A stretch of 64,000 bases of DNA, taken from the NCBI RefSeq assembly GCF_019130065.1, contig NZ_JAHSPG010000018.1, positions 124,001-188,000 on the forward strand. Reading direction: 5' to 3'. Below the pieces are notes generated by a model. That model was given only the letters and a program-made list of their open reading frames with translations. It made no database searches and was not told the DNA's origin. Within the stretch, counting starts at the first letter, position 1; every line of letters starts with the position of its first letter. Source of the stretch: Pinibacter aurantiacus. Its GTDB lineage: Bacteria; Bacteroidota; Bacteroidia; Chitinophagales; Chitinophagaceae. Shown here one piece after another: positions 61,697-64,000 of this stretch. The position numbers and the translations under genes are program-made.

Positions 61697-61857
61697 TGCA
61701 CAAAGTGACATAATTCCAAACGATAACAAGGGCCGTTTTTCATGACTTTATATTAGGGCTAAAAACGAGCCGCAATTTCACATTCATGCTTAAAAGACAA
61801 AAGGAATAAGGCGATATTTTACTAATGGAAACACTTACAAATCTTTTATCCTTAATG

Positions 61858-62889
61858 CTACAGCGAATGCCTTTGAATAACTTTTGTCGGGTTTCTTTTA
61901 AATAGTGTTTTTCCTTCCAGTATAATTTGAGCGACTGATTTGCCCATGGCTTCAAAGTCCGTGGAAATAACGGTAATGCCATCCTCCAGAATTTCTTTTA
62001 CATCCGTGTCATTATAGGATATTAATCCGATATCCTGCCCCAGTTTGAGTTTCTTCTTGCGCGCAAGTTTTATGAGTGCCACATCATCCGTGTCATACCT
62101 GCTGAAGGTTACATAGGCATTCCCTTTTTGAAAATTATTTTCGTCTATCTCGGATTGAATCAGATAGGGAAATTTCATCTCAGCACAATACTGCAAAAAG
62201 CCCTCTATCACAAGTCGGGCATGAATGGCCTCGGAGTGAGCTATTAGTATTAGCTTTTTATATTTGGCTAAATCTTTTTTCAGTTTAACCAGGCTGTGAT
62301 AAATGTCATATTCGTAATCCTGGTAAATACAACTGTATTCGCCCGTAAGCCCTTGCTGGTTTAAATCGATGATGATTCTTTTCTTTTCAGGAATTAAATT
62401 CAATAGCGGAGCAACATCTTCTTTCAAAAAAGTGGCAATCACATAATGGGTGTAGTTTCCAAGGTTTTCTTTAATGAGTTTTTCGAACACCTTGTAATTA
62501 TGATGATGAAAATAGATATCGATATCTGCATTTTTTTTTAGTTTTTCCACAAGCATTCCGTATAGCTGCTCACGCATGATATTCATTTTATCCAGGAGGA
62601 GGAAAATGCGGAAAGAGTGGTGAATGTCTTTCGTTTTAACAAAATAACCCTTTCTATATATCGATTCTATAATGCCTTTCTCAACTAATTCATTCAATCC
62701 TTTAAGCAAAGTCTCTTTGCTCATTTTTAACTGTTGCTGGAATTGTTTGAGAGAAGGAATCTGGTCGCCAATTCGTAGTTGATCGCTTTCGATCAATGAA
62801 ATGATATAGTCTGTTAATTGTTGGTATTTCAGTTTTGTTGAGGAATTATTGAGGGGCTTATTTTCAATACTCATTTCCAAGTCCTTCAT
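61858..62889 (-). CDS. GntR-type regulator with sugar-binding-protein-like domain
   Basis: A 343-residue transcription factor started at MKDLEMSIENKPLN; the longer frame adds 13 residues. The winged helix-turn-helix of the GntR family is at about 20-85 (YQQLTDYIISLIESDQLRIG, QIPSLKQFQQQLKMSKETLL), and about 95-340 is a LacI/periplasmic-binding-protein-like effector domain (IGLISYNDTDVKEILEDGI). Bacteroidota homologues of this build regulate sugar loci such as fucose or arabinose use. It is divergent from the SusC gene at 63093, which is its likely target. Confidence 0.88.
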   Translation of the reverse strand: MKDLEMSIENKPLNNSSTKLKYQQLTDYIISLIESDQLRIGDQIPSLKQFQQQLKMSKETLLKGLNELVEKGIIESIYRKGYFVKTKDIHHSFRIFLLLDKMNIMREQLYGMLVEKLKKNADIDIYFHHHNYKVFEKLIKENLGNYTHYVIATFLKEDVAPLLNLIPEKKRIIIDLNQQGLTGEYSCIYQDYEYDIYHSLVKLKKDLAKYKKLILIAHSEAIHARLVIEGFLQYCAEMKFPYLIQSEIDENNFQKGNAYVTFSRYDTDDVALIKLARKKKLKLGQDIGLISYNDTDVKEILEDGITVISTDFEAMGKSVAQIILEGKTLFKRNPTKVIQRHSL

Positions 62890-62933
62890 TACAAATGTTT
62901 CAGCAAAGGTAGAAAATGCACAGTACAAACCAA

Positions 62934-63065
62934 ACCAGACTCATTATTTAATCCTCAGCGCTAAAAATGCAGTAATATTCTTTTGGAATACTAAAAAAAT
63001 AATTTGGTGAATCGAAAGTTAATCATAAGTTTGTTTCTCAATACCAGTCCAGTCCAGACCAGACT
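62934..63065. promoter_or_regulatory. ACCAGACT motifs between GntR-type regulator and SusC
   Basis: ACCAGACT occurs at 62934-62941 and 63058-63065, the second within ACCAGTCCAGTCCAGACCAG (from 63043), where CCAGTCCAG and CCAGACCAG units repeat. The two sites flank the divergent promoters and are candidates for the regulator's operator. Confidence 0.5.
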
Positions 63066-63092
63066 ACTGTTTAAAAATTGAATTGATTGCAT

Positions 63093-64000
63093 ATGAAACA
63101 AATGTTTATAATGTTGTTTTGCCTGGCAGCTTGCTACTCTGCCATCTCCCAGCAGGTAAAGAATATTGCAGGCACAGTTACAAATGAACAAGGCGAGCCT
63201 ATTGCCAAAGTTACCGTAATTACCTCTAAGACTAAAAAGTCTGTTATTGCAAATGATAAGGGATATTTTCATATCGTTGGCGTTATTACCGGAGAAACTT
63301 TAACCATTTCGTCAATTGGTTATGTAAGCAAAACTGTAACAGTTGAAAATGAATCCAACCTGAAAATTCAACTGGGTAAAACCAATCAAACGCTTGAGGA
63401 CGTAGTAGTAATCGGGTATGGTGCTGTAAAACGTAAAGACCTGACGGGATCTGTAGGGTCGGCCAAAGTAGAAGATATGAAAAAAGCGCCTGTTGTGTCT
63501 TTTGAAGATGCATTAGCAGGCCGCGTTGCCGGCGTTCAGGTGTCAACCGCTGATGGCCAGCCGGGGAGCCCGAGTAATATCGTTATACGAGGTGGTAATT
63601 CCATTACCCAGTCTAATGCTCCTTTATATGTAATAGATGGTTTTCCGCTGGAGGACCCTGACAATAACGCCATTAATCCTGATGATATTGAGTCTATTGA
63701 GATATTGAAGGACGCATCTTCAACCGCAATATATGGTGCCAGAGGTGCCAATGGTGTTGTAATGATTACCACAAAACAAGGAAAAACGGGCGCTCCGGTA
63801 GTTACCTATAACAATTGGCTGGGGGTGCAACAACCTTCCAAACAAATTCCGGTAATGAGCCCGTACGAATTTGTGAAGTATCAGACGGAGTTATTGCCCA
63901 CTACTGCGCCGCAGTTGTATTTTCAGAATGGAAAAACACTGGAATCTTACCGCGATATGAAAGGGGTGGACTGGCAGGATCAGGTGTTGCAGAATGCTTT
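63093..64000 (+). CDS. SusC/RagA-type TonB-dependent receptor (5' part, runs off the window)
   Basis: The first 302 codons are present. The signal peptide is MKQMFIMLFCLAACYSAISQ. A carboxypeptidase-like domain (about 24-98, NIAGTVTNEQGEPIAKVTVI), the TonB-box-like region VVVIGYGAVKRKDLTGSV, and the plug with LYVIDGFPLEDPDNNAINPD and STAIYGARGANGVVMITT follow. There is no STN domain, so regulation is probably by the divergent GntR-type protein rather than by sigma/FecR. The substrate is unknown because the following genes are outside the window. Confidence 0.95.
   Translation, partial: MKQMFIMLFCLAACYSAISQQVKNIAGTVTNEQGEPIAKVTVITSKTKKSVIANDKGYFHIVGVITGETLTISSIGYVSKTVTVENESNLKIQLGKTNQTLEDVVVIGYGAVKRKDLTGSVGSAKVEDMKKAPVVSFEDALAGRVAGVQVSTADGQPGSPSNIVIRGGNSITQSNAPLYVIDGFPLEDPDNNAINPDDIESIEILKDASSTAIYGARGANGVVMITTKQGKTGAPVVTYNNWLGVQQPSKQIPVMSPYEFVKYQTELLPTTAPQLYFQNGKTLESYRDMKGVDWQDQVLQNA

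Noticed and set aside
46185-64000. Integrase or transposase gene for the candidate island
   Set aside because: All open frames above about 60 codons were considered and none shows a tyrosine or serine recombinase or DDE motif.

Overview
The window looks like chromosomal DNA of a free-living, polysaccharide-degrading Bacteroidota, probably of the Chitinophagaceae type. The basis is four SusC/RagA-type receptor genes (three complete or running off the edge, one remnant), two SusD-type partners, an ECF sigma/FecR pair, few Shine-Dalgarno sites, Bacteroidota-style promoter traces, and many glycoside hydrolases with signal peptides or lipoboxes. The species cannot be named from the sequence alone.

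Layout. 0.2-2 kb: a ClC-type chloride channel. 2.4-19.2 kb: a glucuronoxylan utilisation locus with uxuA (mannonate dehydratase), a divergent LacI regulator, GH3 beta-xylosidase, SusC, SusD, a GH10 xylanase carrying an inserted carbohydrate-binding module, an SDR dehydrogenase, GH115 alpha-glucuronidase and a second GH10 xylanase. Secreted xylanases cut the chain, SusCD imports oligomers, GH115 and GH3 remove glucuronate and xylose, and UxuA (with the SDR) would feed glucuronate into the KDG pathway. 19.4-28.7 kb: a Tyr/Trp-rich secreted repeat protein, a GIY-YIG protein, a 49-residue membrane protein missed by length cut-offs, a CBM20-GH77 4-alpha-glucanotransferase, an SMP-30 lactonase, a DUF1304 protein and a GH30 enzyme. 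29.1-33.5 kb: a small amino-sugar-type cluster (NagX-like acyltransferase, atypical GH9, GH18). 33.6-46.1 kb: LysR/MFS pair, envelope and stress genes (AsmA-like, DUF937, DUF6496, PRPP-synthetase-like small protein, DUF892, topoisomerase IB), lepA, a methyltransferase and a DUF4136 lipoprotein.

46.2-61.7 kb is the most unusual part. It opens with tRNA-Pro(CGG) and closes with a 25-nt copy of the end of that tRNA (23/25 identical), so it may be a tRNA-associated island of about 14.8 kb. Its left end is an A/T-rich array of small unrelated genes (two membrane proteins, a lipoprotein, a 73-residue protein, an SMI1/KNR4-type immunity protein), in which four copies of a 55-61 bp repeat mark the ends of the units. 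A fifth copy follows a small gene just beyond the tRNA copy at the right. This resembles an orphan-immunity cassette array, but no toxin or recombinase gene is visible. The middle carries a chitin-type locus: ECF sigma divergent from FecR-SusC-SusD-GH18-GH18, where one GH18 has an intact DxxDxDxE motif and the other has lost it.

61.8-64 kb: a GntR-type regulator with a sugar-binding-protein-like domain, divergent from another SusC gene that runs off the window.

Throughout, gene spacers are filled by inverted repeats whose two arms share the same simple-sequence dialect within a spacer but differ between spacers. Shorter interspersed hairpins are also common.
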